Assembly (NCBI RefSeq): GCF_923081025.1
Contig: NZ_CAKLPZ010000002.1
Location: 558,001 to 622,000, forward strand
DNA length: 64,000 bases
Direction of reading: 5' to 3'
From: Neolewinella maritima
GTDB lineage: Bacteria; Bacteroidota; Bacteroidia; Chitinophagales; Saprospiraceae
Positions 1-9,200 of this stretch are shown here, piece after piece. The stretch's first letter is position 1. Each line of letters begins with the position of its first letter. Position numbers and translations under genes: made by a program. The notes below the pieces were generated by a model, which ran no database searches, was not told the origin of the DNA, and was given only the letters and a program-made list of their open reading frames with translations.

Positions 1-2
1 TT

Positions 3-524
3 AGACACAAAGAACTGTTCGATAGTCTATCACAGAAGTTCGGTGCGGAGGGCGACAGAAAAGCTAGTCTAGGTAAGCACTTCTCTAATAACTACGAACT
101 TTACATGTATGCTTTCTTTCTTGGTCTTTATAAAGATGAGTTTGAGCCAATCGGTGAAGATGAAGAAAAAGTAGACTTTAGTTACCCGATTCACCTATGG
201 GGACGTAAGAGTAACAGATTAGATCGCGAAGATTTCACTGATCTACAAGATTACATGTTTATGGCCTCTTTTGTCAAATCTGACTTTGACTTCATCGAAT
301 TAGAAAAAGGCAAGCTATCGATTGGTAAGGTCATCAAGGTAATTACTACTGCTACAGAAAGCTACGCTAACGGCGGATTACAACTCATCAAAGAAATGTT
401 AGAAGACGACGCTAACGCATTCATAGCTCCGACTGCCCTCATGAATATTATCACTAAACCTTTGGTAACCAGTGATGCAGAATCTACCATGCAGCAGGAG
501 CAAGAAGCTACTAACGTAGATTAG
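3..524 (+). CDS. Unrecognised accessory protein, 5' end outside the window
   Basis: The frame is open from base 3, so the gene begins upstream. An internal ATG lies at 105, but the residues before it read as normal protein, so 105 is unlikely to be the true start. At least 173 residues are visible and the protein is soluble, acidic and without a signal or membrane segment. An aromatic-rich stretch (MYAFFLGLYKDEFEPI) is followed later by ESYANGGLQLIKEML. This layout recalls, from memory only, small proteins annotated as accompanying DNA phosphorothioation (Dnd) systems; I could not verify it. The stretch is clearly more AT-rich than the rest of the window, and an AGGAGG sits right after the stop. 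It is probably the end of a mobile or defence segment. The function is not established. Confidence 0.6.
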   Translation, partial: RHKELFDSLSQKFGAEGDRKASLGKHFSNNYELYMYAFFLGLYKDEFEPIGEDEEKVDFSYPIHLWGRKSNRLDREDFTDLQDYMFMASFVKSDFDFIELEKGKLSIGKVIKVITTATESYANGGLQLIKEMLEDDANAFIAPTALMNIITKPLVTSDAESTMQQEQEATNVD

Positions 525-525
525 G

Positions 526-660
526 AGGACTAATCAGGGATCAAACTTATTCGACCAAGAGAATCGCTTTAGATACGCAGCTAAGGTGGACCACTTTGAA
601 CCGCCGACTTCACATAAGATAAGCTACGGGCAAATAAACATCCACTATTTACCGTACCCC
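526..660 (+). pseudogene. Possible truncated or start-less reading frame at the island edge
   Basis: Directly after the previous stop an AGGAGG (523-528) is followed by an open frame without ATG, GTG or TTG. It reads NLFDQENRFRYAAKVDHFEPP and onward to about base 650, where it runs into the C-rich tail of the DUF58 gene on the other strand. The amino-acid composition looks protein-like and the base composition matches the AT-rich first gene. I read it as the first codons of an accessory gene cut off at the junction with the GC-rich chromosome. It could also be non-coding. Confidence 0.25.
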
Positions 661-668
661 AACCCCCC

Positions 669-1535
669 TCACCCCCGCCGCTTAAAAAACCGCAGCAACT
701 CCTTCACGTAATCCTCCGTCGTCTCCACGCTCAGGGTATCCGCGCCGCTCTGGCGGAAGGCGGCGTTGAAGTAGTCCATGGTGTCGTTGTACCAACCGGC
801 GTAGCGGTCGCGCACCCGGGCGCTGTCGGTGTCGATCCACTGCGTCTTGCCGGTCTCGGCGTCCTTGGCGCGCAGGAGGCCTACGGCGGGCAGTTCGCGC
901 TCGCGGGGGTCGTAGAGGTGTAGGCCCACTAGGTCGTGGCGGCGGGCGGCCAGGCGAAGCGGACGCTCGTAGTCGGTGGCCAGGTAGTCCGACAGCAGGA
1001 AGCAGATGCTGCGCTTCTTGACCATATTGGTGAAGTAGGTCAGCGCCATACCGATGTCCGTACCCCCGCCCTCGGGCCGGGTATCGAGCAGCTCGCGGAT
1101 GATGCGCAGGACGTGTCCACGGCCTTTCTTCGGCGGCAGGAACTTCTCCACCCGGTCGCTGAACAGCAGCAGCCCAACCTTATCGTTGTTCTGGGCGGCG
1201 GAGAAGGCCAGCACCGCGCAGATCTCGGTGATCAGCTCGTTCTTGGGCTGCTTCACGGTACCGAAGTAGCTCGACTTCGAGATGTCCACTAGCAGCATCA
1301 CGGTCAGTTCGCGCTCCTCCTCGAAGACCTTGACGTAGGGCTCGCCGGAGCGGGCCGTCACGTTCCAGTCGATGTTGCGCACGTCATCGCCGTACTGGTA
1401 GCTGCGCACCTCGGAGAAGGACATGCCCCGACCCTTGAAGGCCGAATGGTACTCGCCGGAGAAGATCTGCCGGCTCAGTCCCTTGGTCTTGATCTCGATG
1501 CGGCGCACCCGCTTGAGCAGTTCGGTGGTTTCCAT
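669..1535 (-). CDS. DUF58 domain protein (VWA-like)
   Basis: The 288-residue protein belongs to the DUF58 family, which usually works beside MoxR-type AAA+ ATPases. The family signature is visible: the region around GRGMSFSEVRSYQYGDDVR then IDWNVTARSGEPYVK (residues about 35-70). A von Willebrand A-like fold follows, with the metal-site-like DISKS at about residue 84 and a GGGTDIGMAL segment at about 156. No signal peptide or membrane span is seen. It is the last gene of a minus-strand run purK - dehydrogenase - DUF58, with only 16 bases to the gene before it. The usual moxR, batA or batB partners are absent from this window, so its ATPase partner must be elsewhere. The family is certain, the cellular role is not. 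Confidence 0.9.
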   Translation of the reverse strand: METTELLKRVRRIEIKTKGLSRQIFSGEYHSAFKGRGMSFSEVRSYQYGDDVRNIDWNVTARSGEPYVKVFEEERELTVMLLVDISKSSYFGTVKQPKNELITEICAVLAFSAAQNNDKVGLLLFSDRVEKFLPPKKGRGHVLRIIRELLDTRPEGGGTDIGMALTYFTNMVKKRSICFLLSDYLATDYERPLRLAARRHDLVGLHLYDPRERELPAVGLLRAKDAETGKTQWIDTDSARVRDRYAGWYNDTMDYFNAAFRQSGADTLSVETTEDYVKELLRFFKRRG

Positions 1536-1551
1536 GGGGGAAAGGTACGGG

Positions 1552-2598
1552 CTAGTCCGCAGCGTCGCTCCGGCGGCAGTCGATCAGGATGTGGATGGCC
1601 CCGGCCGCCGCCTTGTCGTCGCGCAGGTGGAAGGCCTCGGCCACCCGCGCCAGGGGGAAGCGGTGGGTGACCATATCGACCGTATTCACCAGGCCGTCCT
1701 GCACCAGTTGCAGCCCCTCCTGCCAGAAGCGCCGCATGGCGATGTCCGACTTGGGCTCCGTCGAGTAGATGTCCACCCGCTTCTTGTGCATCTTGAAGAA
1801 GTCGAAGTGCGCCGTACAGGTGCCGATGCAACCGTACATCACGATCCGCCCCCCGAAGGCACAGGCGTCCAGCGCGTCCACCATACCGTCGCCCTCCAGC
1901 AGACACGGGATCACCACGTCGAAGCCGTCCGGATGATCCGTCCCCACGACGTCCATGGTCGGCGTGTGCTCGGTGGGGATGCGGTAGGTCGCCGTAGCCC
2001 CGTACCGCTCCGCCAACTGCAGGTTTTTGTCGTGCAGATCGGTCACCACCAGCTCCCTGGGACTGTACAGCGCGATCACCTGCGTCATCACCAGTCCACT
2101 CACCCCCTGTCCGGTGATCAGCACGCGGGTGTTGGGACCGATCCGCGCCAGTTCGGCAGCGTGCAGGATGCCCGGCAGCACTTCGAGCGAACTGATCTCC
2201 TCGTCCGGAAAATCGTCCGGTACCACTTTCACGTTGAAGGGCCGGCACACGATGTACTCTGCAAAGGCCCCCCACACGTAGCGGCAGGACACCTTCATCC
2301 CCCGCTTCAGGGTGTGCACGCTACGGCCTACCGCATCGATCACGCCCGACACTTCGTGGCCCAGCCGGGCGGGCAGGGTCATGAACTCCGGTTTGCGCAG
2401 TCCGCGGTAGGTCTCTACGTCCGACCCGCAGATGCCCACGTAGTGGATCTTGATACGGATCTCGTCAGGACCGGGTTGCGGGATCTTGGCGTACCGCAGT
2501 ACAATCTTCCCGGGGGCTTCCAGTACCGCTACCGGCTGGCTATCCGGACTCCCCGCCGGTACGAAGGACAGCTCGGCGATTTGCATTTTGGAGGCCAT
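1552..2598 (-). CDS. Zinc-type medium-chain dehydrogenase
   Basis: This is an MDR-superfamily oxidoreductase of about 348 residues, the class of threonine/sorbitol/alcohol dehydrogenases. The N-terminal catalytic domain has the zinc-site motifs GICGSD and LGHEVSG. The Rossmann domain follows with GQGVSGLVMTQVIA and an acidic residue after the second strand (VVTDLHDKN), which favours NAD over NADP. The four-cysteine structural zinc loop normally found after the GHE motif is absent. The ATG at 2598 (MASKMQIAEL) is preferred; an in-frame ATG at 2625 would add nine atypical residues. The gene is 31 bases after purK and 16 before the DUF58 gene on the same strand. The substrate cannot be told from sequence; a sugar alcohol or amino-alcohol are both possible. 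Confidence 0.85.
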   Translation of the reverse strand: MASKMQIAELSFVPAGSPDSQPVAVLEAPGKIVLRYAKIPQPGPDEIRIKIHYVGICGSDVETYRGLRKPEFMTLPARLGHEVSGVIDAVGRSVHTLKRGMKVSCRYVWGAFAEYIVCRPFNVKVVPDDFPDEEISSLEVLPGILHAAELARIGPNTRVLITGQGVSGLVMTQVIALYSPRELVVTDLHDKNLQLAERYGATATYRIPTEHTPTMDVVGTDHPDGFDVVIPCLLEGDGMVDALDACAFGGRIVMYGCIGTCTAHFDFFKMHKKRVDIYSTEPKSDIAMRRFWQEGLQLVQDGLVNTVDMVTHRFPLARVAEAFHLRDDKAAAGAIHILIDCRRSDAAD

Positions 2599-2629
2599 GG
2601 GTATTGGGTAGTTTGAGCCACCCAAGGTA

Positions 2630-3781
2630 CTATTCCTCCGCGATCACCCGCAGCGCATCCCGCGCCCGCGCCGCCCGTTCCCGCGCGATCTTTACCGTAT
2701 CCCCCAGGGCGGTCACGTGACCCATCTTGCGGAACGGACGCGTCTCCGACTTCCCGTACAGGTGGGGGTGTACCTCGGGGATCGCCAGGATGTCCTCCAG
2801 GCCGTCGTAGCGGGTAGGGCCGTGACTGCCTTCCGCACCCAGTAAGTTCACCATGGCGGCGGGGCGCAGGAGCGATGGATCGCCCAGGGGAAGCCCCAGA
2901 ATGGCCCGCAGGTGCTGCTCGTACTGACTGGTCACGCAGGCTTCGATGGTGTGGTGCCCGCTGTTGTGCGGACGGGGGGCCACCTCGTTGACCAGCATCT
3001 CACCGTCTGTGGTGAGGAACAGTTCTACGGCGAGCAGTCCTACGATCTCCAGTTGCTGCACCACCTCGACGGCCAGCTTCGTGGCGCGGCCGTCGGTGTC
3101 TCCGTCCAGGGCGGCGGGGCAGACCAGAAACTCCACCAGGTTGGCGGTGGGGTGGAATTCCATTTCTACCGTGTTGTACACCTTCACCTCGCCGGTGGCG
3201 GAGCGGGCTACGATCACGGCCAGCTCCTTGTCGATATCGGCCAGGGGCTCCACGATACAGGCACCGTCCAGTAGCTTGTTTTCCACTTCCTCCCGGTAGC
3301 GGATCACGCTGACGCCCTGTCCGTCGTAGCCCCCCGTGCGGGACTTCTGTACGAACGGAATGGTCACCGCACCTGCGTTCACCGCACTGATGACGTCCTG
3401 CTTGCTGTCGAACAGCTGGAAGTCCGTAGTAGCGATGCCATGATCGGCGTAGAACTGCTTCTGCAGTCCCTTGTCCTTGATGAGGTCGATGATGTGGGGC
3501 TGGGGGTAGACCCGTACGCCCGACTGCTCCAGCTCGTGCAGGGCCCGGGTGTCGATGTGCTCGATCTCGATGGTGAGCACGTCCAGGCCACGGCCGAAGG
3601 CCATCACGTCGCCGTAGTCGCGGAAGCTGCCCGTCTGGAATACGGTAGCGTAGGGGGCGGCGGGAAACTGCTCGGAGCTGTCGAGGACGTAAGTGGGCAG
3701 GTGCCAGGGCGTGGCGGCCTGACAGAGCATCTTACCGAGCTGGCCGCCGCCGAGGATACCTAGTTTGGGGAAGGTGGGCAT
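2630..3781 (-). CDS. purK: N5-carboxyaminoimidazole ribonucleotide synthase PurK
   Basis: This ATP-grasp enzyme converts AIR, bicarbonate and ATP to N5-CAIR in purine synthesis. The N-terminus KLGILGGGQLGKMLCQAA is the PurK hallmark. The ATP-grasp core follows, with VQKSRTGGYDGQGV near residue 150 and the metal and phosphate residues in EMLVNEVAPRPHNSGHHTIEA near residue 265. Length (383 aa) is normal. I place the start at the ATG at 3781, just before the glycine-rich loop. An upstream in-frame ATG at 3826 would overlap the divergent Uma2 gene. purE is not adjacent. The gene appears to lead a minus-strand operon with a dehydrogenase and a DUF58 gene, an association with no obvious metabolic logic. 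Confidence 0.95.
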   Translation of the reverse strand: MPTFPKLGILGGGQLGKMLCQAATPWHLPTYVLDSSEQFPAAPYATVFQTGSFRDYGDVMAFGRGLDVLTIEIEHIDTRALHELEQSGVRVYPQPHIIDLIKDKGLQKQFYADHGIATTDFQLFDSKQDVISAVNAGAVTIPFVQKSRTGGYDGQGVSVIRYREEVENKLLDGACIVEPLADIDKELAVIVARSATGEVKVYNTVEMEFHPTANLVEFLVCPAALDGDTDGRATKLAVEVVQQLEIVGLLAVELFLTTDGEMLVNEVAPRPHNSGHHTIEACVTSQYEQHLRAILGLPLGDPSLLRPAAMVNLLGAEGSHGPTRYDGLEDILAIPEVHPHLYGKSETRPFRKMGHVTALGDTVKIARERAARARDALRVIAEE

Positions 3782-3824
3782 GGGGGTGAAGGTAATAGAA
3801 TAGGGAAACCTATATCTTGGGAGC

Positions 3825-4433
3825 ATGCGTTATCCTTTCCAAAAATCGGAAGCCATGAGTCGCTCAACGGTTCAGGAGGTCTCGGAGAAGTCTCACTTCC
3901 ACTGGTCACTGGACCGGTACCACGCGGCCATCGAAGCCGGTATTTTCACGAAAAACGATAAGGTGGAGTTGCTTTTTGGAAAATTAGTCTCTATATCCCC
4001 GATTGGTGTTCAACACGGCAAAGTCGTCAATAAGATTTCTCGCCTGCTTTTTGGACGATTTCCAGCTCAGGATTATACTATCGGAATTCAGAATCCCATC
4101 ACCTTAGCTAATGACTCAGAGCCCGAGCCAGACATATACCTGGCGAAGGGGCCGCTGGAAGATTACGATCACCATCCCTATCCCGCCGATCTACTGCTGG
4201 TAGTAGAAGTAGCCGACTCCACGCTGCAACGCGATCGGACCATCAAACTGGCTACCTACGCGGTAGCCGAAATCGAGGAATACTGGATCGTGAACGTTTA
4301 CGCCGAGAAGATTGAGCGCTACACCGGTCCTACGGCGGAGGGGCAGTACGGGACAAAAGAGACCTTCCGCACCGGAGACACCTTTGCCAGTCTTCACCCG
4401 GGTGACTTTGCCGTAGCCGACCTAGTTATATAA
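3825..4433 (+). CDS. Uma2 family (DUF820) putative endonuclease
   Basis: The 202-residue protein has the PD-(D/E)XK-like fold of the Uma2 family. Visible motifs are a SEPEPDIYL segment, then [32 protein letters not shown], which carries the acidic and lysine active-site residues, and a C-terminal FRTGDTF strand. The family is abundant in cyanobacteria and Bacteroidota, often as scattered paralogues, and its biological role is poorly known. The start could be 3825 or the ATG at 3855 (MSRSTVQEV); the second fits the family N-terminus and leaves room for a promoter between the divergent genes. It is read away from purK and ends in a shared hairpin terminator with the pyrophosphatase gene. Confidence 0.85.
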   Translation: MRYPFQKSEAMSRSTVQEVSEKSHFHWSLDRYHAAIEAGIFTKNDKVELLFGKLVSISPIGVQHGKVVNKISRLLFGRFPAQDYTIGIQNPITLANDSEPEPDIYLAKGPLEDYDHHPYPADLLLVVEVADSTLQRDRTIKLATYAVAEIEEYWIVNVYAEKIERYTGPTAEGQYGTKETFRTGDTFASLHPGDFAVADLVI

Positions 4434-4434
4434 A

Positions 4435-4469
4435 CTAGCCCCCACCGCGCTTAGGTCAGTGGGGGCTAG
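4435..4469. terminator. Bidirectional hairpin terminator
   Basis: A perfect 11-bp inverted repeat (CTAGCCCCCAC / GTGGGGGCTAG) with a 13-base loop lies between the convergent Uma2 and pyrophosphatase genes. It can stop transcription from either side. There is no T-run, as is common in this phylum. Confidence 0.8.
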
Positions 4470-4493
4470 CAAGACCGGTGAATGCGCTGCAGA

Positions 4494-6719
4494 CTACAGC
4501 ACCTCGCGCAGCAGGGGTGCGATCACCAGGGCCACAACGGCCATCAGCTTGAGCAGGATATTCAGGGATGGTCCGGAGGTATCCTTGAAGGGATCGCCTA
4601 CAGTATCACCGACGACGGCGGCCTTGTGCGGCTCACTGCCCTTGTGGAAGATCACGCCCTGTACGGAAGCTCCCTCCTCGAACATCTTCTTGGCATTGTC
4701 CCAGGCGCCACCGGCGTTGGACTGGAAGATGGCCATCATGACGCCCGCGGAAGTTACACCGGCTAGCAAGCCACCAAGCATCTCAGCACCGCCGGCGAAG
4801 CCTACGATGACGGGGGTGACCACGGCGATCAGGCCCGGCATCACCATCTCGCGGATGGAGGCCTTGGTGGAGATCTCGACGCACTTTTCGTAGTCGGCCT
4901 TGCCGTCGGCGGCGCGGTAGGTGGCCAGGTCGGCGGCCGAGTACTTGCTCTCGTCGTGTCCGGACCGCTTCATCACCTCCAGGGCGGCCTTGAGCTCGGG
5001 AATCTCGTTGAACTGGCGGCGTACCTCCTGGATCATGTCGTTGGCGGCCTTACCTACGGCCTCCATCGAGAAGGCACTGAACAGGAAGGGGAGCATGGCA
5101 CCGAGGAAGAGTCCGGCGGTAACGTAGGGGTCGGCGACGTTGATGGCGGTAATACCGGCCGTCTGCATGAAGGCGGCGAAGAGCACCAGGGCGGTCAGGG
5201 CAGCCGAGCCGATCGCAAACCCCTTACCGATGGCGGCGGTGGTGTTGCCGACGGCGTCGAGCTTATCGGTGCGTTCGCGCACTTCCTTGGGCAGACCGGC
5301 CATTTCGGCGATACCACCGGCGTTGTCGGAGATGGGGCCGTAGGCGTCGACCGCCAACTGGATGCCCGTATTGGCGAGCATACCCACGGCGGCGATACCG
5401 ATGCCGTAGAGTCCGGCGAAGTAGTAGGAGCCGATGATGGCCGTAGCCAGCACGAGAATGGGGTAGGCCGTAGAGCGCATACCTACCGCCAGACCGGCGA
5501 TGATATTAGTGGCCGCGCCCGTCATGGACTGGTCCACGATGCCCTGCACCGGCTTGGTGCCCGTACCCGTGTAGAACTCGGTGATGTAGCCGATGGCCAG
5601 ACCGGCCACGAGGCCGAGCAGGATGGCGTAGAAGATGCCGTAGCTGGTGTACACCAGGGTCTCGCCGTTGCTGTTGATGCTGGTCCACTCGGCGGGCATC
5701 AGGGCGGTGACGGCGAAGAAGGTGCCGACGAGCATGATGGCCGCGGCAATGAGTTCACCCAGGTTGAGAGCCTTTTGCGGATCGCCGCCATCCTTGACCC
5801 GCACGAAGAAGGTGCCGATGATGGATGCTACGATACCGATACCGGCTACGACCAGGGGGAGGAGTACGGCGTTGAGTCCGTCCAGCTCGGTGGTGTAGAA
5901 GGCCTGATTGGTCATGTAAGCCGCGCCGATGACCATGGTACCGATGATGGAGCCGACGTACGACTCGAACAGGTCAGCGCCCATACCGGCTACGTCGCCT
6001 ACGTTATCACCAACGTTGTCGGCGATGGTGGCGGGGTTCAGCGGGTGGTCTTCCGGAATGCCGGCTTCTACCTTACCTACCAGGTCGGCGCCTACGTCGG
6101 CAGCCTTGGTGTAGATACCCCCACCCACGCGGGCGAACAGGGCGATGGACGAAGCACCGAAGCTGAAGCCGGTGATCACGGTGATGACCCGCAGGATCGC
6201 TTCCTGGGAGGCTAGGCTGCCGTCGGCCAGGTCCATACCGGCTGGTACGAACTGTCCCTCGAAGATGAAGAAGAGTGAGCCCAGGCCTAGCAGTCCGAGA
6301 CCGACCACGCCGAGTCCCATGACGGCACCGCCGTCGAAGGCTACGCCGAGGGCCTTGCCGAGGCTTTCGCGGGCGGCCTGGGTGGTGCGGATGTTGGCCT
6401 TGGTGGCTACGTTCATGCCGATGAAGCCGGCCAGGGCCGAGCAGATCGCGCCGAGGATGAAGGCTACGGCGATCATCCAGCTCGAGGTGACGGAGTCGGC
6501 GGTGAAGGCCAGGATGGCCGCTACGACGACTACGAAGATGGCCAGTACCCGGTACTCGGCCTTGAGGAAGGCCATGGCGCCGTCGGCGATGTTCTTACCG
6601 ATGCGCTGCATGAGCTCGTTGCCGGGGTCCTGCCGGGAGACGCCGGCGGACTTGATGGCCATAAAGATGAGGGCTACGATACCCAGTACGGGTACGGCCA
6701 TGAGTATAGTTGAAACCAT
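4494..6719 (-). CDS. hppA: K+-dependent membrane-bound pyrophosphatase
   Basis: This integral membrane enzyme couples pyrophosphate hydrolysis to H+ and/or Na+ export. Its 741 residues contain about 16 hydrophobic segments. The catalytic motif [20 protein letters not shown] is present, followed by [21 protein letters not shown], both binding Mg-PPi. The determinant region reads [10 protein letters not shown], with Ala where K+-independent enzymes carry Lys, so this is the K+-dependent class. Whether it pumps Na+, H+ or both is not decided here. The ATG at 6719 begins directly at the first membrane helix ([12 protein letters not shown]). A longer frame to 6824 would add an unusual cysteine- and histidine-containing leader. 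The gene is monocistronic and ends at the hairpin at 4435-4469. Confidence 0.96.
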   Translation of the reverse strand: MVSTILMAVPVLGIVALIFMAIKSAGVSRQDPGNELMQRIGKNIADGAMAFLKAEYRVLAIFVVVVAAILAFTADSVTSSWMIAVAFILGAICSALAGFIGMNVATKANIRTTQAARESLGKALGVAFDGGAVMGLGVVGLGLLGLGSLFFIFEGQFVPAGMDLADGSLASQEAILRVITVITGFSFGASSIALFARVGGGIYTKAADVGADLVGKVEAGIPEDHPLNPATIADNVGDNVGDVAGMGADLFESYVGSIIGTMVIGAAYMTNQAFYTTELDGLNAVLLPLVVAGIGIVASIIGTFFVRVKDGGDPQKALNLGELIAAAIMLVGTFFAVTALMPAEWTSINSNGETLVYTSYGIFYAILLGLVAGLAIGYITEFYTGTGTKPVQGIVDQSMTGAATNIIAGLAVGMRSTAYPILVLATAIIGSYYFAGLYGIGIAAVGMLANTGIQLAVDAYGPISDNAGGIAEMAGLPKEVRERTDKLDAVGNTTAAIGKGFAIGSAALTALVLFAAFMQTAGITAINVADPYVTAGLFLGAMLPFLFSAFSMEAVGKAANDMIQEVRRQFNEIPELKAALEVMKRSGHDESKYSAADLATYRAADGKADYEKCVEISTKASIREMVMPGLIAVVTPVIVGFAGGAEMLGGLLAGVTSAGVMMAIFQSNAGGAWDNAKKMFEEGASVQGVIFHKGSEPHKAAVVGDTVGDPFKDTSGPSLNILLKLMAVVALVIAPLLREVL

Positions 6720-6893
6720 AAATGCAGTAAGATTGACTTGTGGTGGAAGCAGAGTATGTCTTCGAGAACAAGCGATCAAGATGGCCGCGGGGAAGCAGAA
6801 AATGGAGTGAAGCCCGCGCTTCAAAAGACGTTGACCGAATTAAAGCGTGACGAAGCTACTACTTTTCGGCTGCTTGTTCGGCCCCTTCCCCCT

Positions 6894-8924
6894 TTACCGC
6901 TTGATAAATTGCTGCACGGTCACTCCTCCGATAGAGCTTACCCGCAGTAGGTAGGCCCCTGCCGCCAGCTCCCGCAGGTCGGCCCGCAGGCTGTACAATC
7001 CTACCGGCTGCCGCCCCCGCTGTAGCTCCTGCACCTCCCGTCCGCCGGCGTCGATCACGCTGATGCGCACCTCCCCGGCCTGCTTCACGGCATACTGCAG
7101 ATTGAGCCGACCGGCCGTCGGATTAGGGGACAGCGCGAGCACCGTAAGGTCGCTGGGTGCCGATACGGCGCTGATCAGGCCCGGCGGATCGGCCGGCGCC
7201 GGCGCGTCCTGGACGGTCTTGCCGCTGGCGGGTGCGGCCTGTATGGTCAGGTGGTGGCCACCGGCCGGACTGCTCAGTCCCTGTCCGAAGGTTTCCGACA
7301 GGCTGCGCTCCAGCACCGGGGTGTAGAAGTAGTCGGCCTGCACCCGGTCTTCCAGTACATCGAGGATGTAGTAGCCGTGGCTGGTGAGGTCTACGTACTT
7401 CATGTGGGGGTTGGGGTTGCCGAGGTTCAGGTCGGCCCGTGGGCGGATCGGGGTATTGAGCTGTCCCTGCAGCGCCAGGGCGATGGGCAGCGAGGTGGTC
7501 TCATCGAAGTTGGCCGACGCGATACTGGGCGAGACGAACTCCACGGCTACCGCCCCCGCTCCGGTGGCTGGGTCGTAGGGGGTGGGGGCGTAGATCGGTA
7601 CCGTACCCAGATCGTCCTCCTCCCGAAAGCTCAGCGCTACCGGCGCATCCGTGACCTCGTAGGCCATACTGGTGTGAAAGTCGCCGGTCAGGATTACTAC
7701 GTTGCCTATCTCTTCGGCTTTGATGAAATCGATGAGCTCGGTCCGCTCACGGGGGTAGCCGTCCCAGATATCCAGGAAGGTGCTTTCGGCCCGCTCGAAG
7801 GATTCCCCGATCAGCGCACCCGCCCAGCCGATATTGAATTCCGAAAAGATGACTTGGTTGCCGATCAGCTTCCACTTGGCGGTCGAGGCGGATAGCCGGT
7901 CCTTGAACCAGGCCTTTTGGGTGGTCCCCAGCATGGTGCGGTCGGGGGAGTAGAGGTCCGGATCGCTGGTCAGGGGTGCCTGTTCGTCGCGGCCTACGAT
8001 GCGCGTGTCGAGCATGATCAGATCGGCCAGGGTACCGTACGACAGGCTCCGGTACACGGTCTCCTGCGGGGTGTCCCGGATCGGCATCCACTCGAAGTAG
8101 GCCTGTTTGGAGGCGGCCTTGCGGTCTTCCCAGGGGCCTTCGCCTTCCTGGTGGTTGGTGGCGCCGCCGGTGTAGCTGTTATTGGCAAACTCGTGGTCGT
8201 CCCACACCGCGATCATGGGGTGTTGCTGGTGCAGGGCCATGAGGTCCATATCCAGGTGGTAGGTACTGAAGCGTGCCCGGTAGTCGAACAGGTCGATGAC
8301 CTCTCCCGCCGGTTCCATGACCCGATCGTCCCACACCGCCGGGTTTCCCACCCCAACGGCAAAATTGGCATACTCGTAGATGTAGTCGCCCAGGTGCACT
8401 ACAGCATCCAGGTCGTTGCGCTCCGCCAGCCGGCCGTAGGCATTGAAGTAACCCGATTGAAAATTGGAGCAGCTCACCACCCCGAAGCGCAGGTGCTCGG
8501 TGGTGCCCCCGGGGGTGGTCTTGGTACGGCCGGTGAGGGAGTTGCGCTCCAGAGCGGTAAAGCCGTAATAATAGGTCGTGCCCCCCTGCAGGCCGGTGAC
8601 GTCCACCTTCACGGTATAGTCGCGGCTGGCGTCGGTGGTGAGGGTGCCTTGACCTACCACGGTAGTGAGTTTGGGGTCTGTGGCTACGATCCAGTCTACC
8701 GTCACGGCGGCGCCGTTCAGGCTGTCGGGGGTGATGCGCGTCCAGATGATCACCCGGTCTTCCAGGGGATCGCCCGAGGCTACACCGTGGTAGAAGGGGT
8801 ATAGGTCATCCTGCACCACTAGCTGTTCCGCCCCCGGCAGTTGCCGTTCGTGCGTAAACAGCATCTGGGCGCGCACGCCGGTGCAAAGGGTAATGAGGAG
8901 TAGGCAGTAGGTGAGACGACGCAT
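6894..8924 (-). CDS. PhoD-like secreted phosphatase with type IX sorting domain
   Basis: This 676-residue enzyme belongs to the PhoD alkaline phosphatase/phosphodiesterase family. A Sec signal peptide (MRRLTYCLLLITLCTGVRAQ) is followed by the N-terminal PhoD domain (HGVASGDPLEDRVIIWTR). The metallophosphatase core has VVHLGDYIYEY, the IAVWDDHEFANNSY motif near residue 240, and VILTGDFHTS near residue 415. The last 80 residues form a type IX secretion C-terminal domain (LSPNPTAGRL at its start, GAYLLRVSS near the end). The protein should therefore cross the outer membrane through the SprA-type translocon and be attached to the surface or released. Its substrate would be phosphate esters outside the cell. 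It stands alone, with the RAYT repeat region upstream. Confidence 0.93.
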   Translation of the reverse strand: MRRLTYCLLLITLCTGVRAQMLFTHERQLPGAEQLVVQDDLYPFYHGVASGDPLEDRVIIWTRITPDSLNGAAVTVDWIVATDPKLTTVVGQGTLTTDASRDYTVKVDVTGLQGGTTYYYGFTALERNSLTGRTKTTPGGTTEHLRFGVVSCSNFQSGYFNAYGRLAERNDLDAVVHLGDYIYEYANFAVGVGNPAVWDDRVMEPAGEVIDLFDYRARFSTYHLDMDLMALHQQHPMIAVWDDHEFANNSYTGGATNHQEGEGPWEDRKAASKQAYFEWMPIRDTPQETVYRSLSYGTLADLIMLDTRIVGRDEQAPLTSDPDLYSPDRTMLGTTQKAWFKDRLSASTAKWKLIGNQVIFSEFNIGWAGALIGESFERAESTFLDIWDGYPRERTELIDFIKAEEIGNVVILTGDFHTSMAYEVTDAPVALSFREEDDLGTVPIYAPTPYDPATGAGAVAVEFVSPSIASANFDETTSLPIALALQGQLNTPIRPRADLNLGNPNPHMKYVDLTSHGYYILDVLEDRVQADYFYTPVLERSLSETFGQGLSSPAGGHHLTIQAAPASGKTVQDAPAPADPPGLISAVSAPSDLTVLALSPNPTAGRLNLQYAVKQAGEVRISVIDAGGREVQELQRGRQPVGLYSLRADLRELAAGAYLLRVSSIGGVTVQQFIKR

Positions 8925-8983
8925 TTGGACTGGGGTTACGAAGTACTAAAGGTAGTAGAGGGTCTCCGTAGTATATGCCTAGT

Positions 8984-9159
8984 GGTTCCCGGCATCCCTG
9001 CCGGGGCTGTTCTGCCTGTGTGATGTTGCCGCGGCTGGAAGCCACGAACCGGTGGTGGTTCCCGGCATCCCTGCCGGGGCTGTGCTGCCTGTGTGATGTG
9101 CCGCGGCTGGAAGCCACGAACCGGTGGTGGTTCCCGGCATCTCTGCCGGGGCTGTGATA
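8984..9159. repeat. 72/73-bp tandem repeat of paired REP-like hairpins (left RAYT flank)
   Basis: Two full copies and a partial third start at 8984, 9057 and 9129. Each unit holds two hairpins pointing in opposite directions. The first, on the minus strand, is CCCGGCAGGGATGCCGGG followed by AACC. The second, on the plus strand, is CGCGGCTGGAAGCCACG followed by GAACCGG. Both have a stem of about 7 bp and a GGA-type loop. The second hairpin is the same module found in the right-hand array at 9921-10379, so the transposase gene between them is flanked on both sides by its likely substrate repeats. Confidence 0.9.
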
Positions 9160-9200
9160 TACCTCTCTTATGTTTGTGAGCGGAGACTATGTTCCATCAT

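Noticed and set aside
4956-6215. 419-codon open frame antisense to the pyrophosphatase gene
   Set aside because: It is a shadow of a GC-rich coding strand; the translation is low-complexity Gly/Asp/His and matches no family, whereas the opposite strand is unambiguous hppA.
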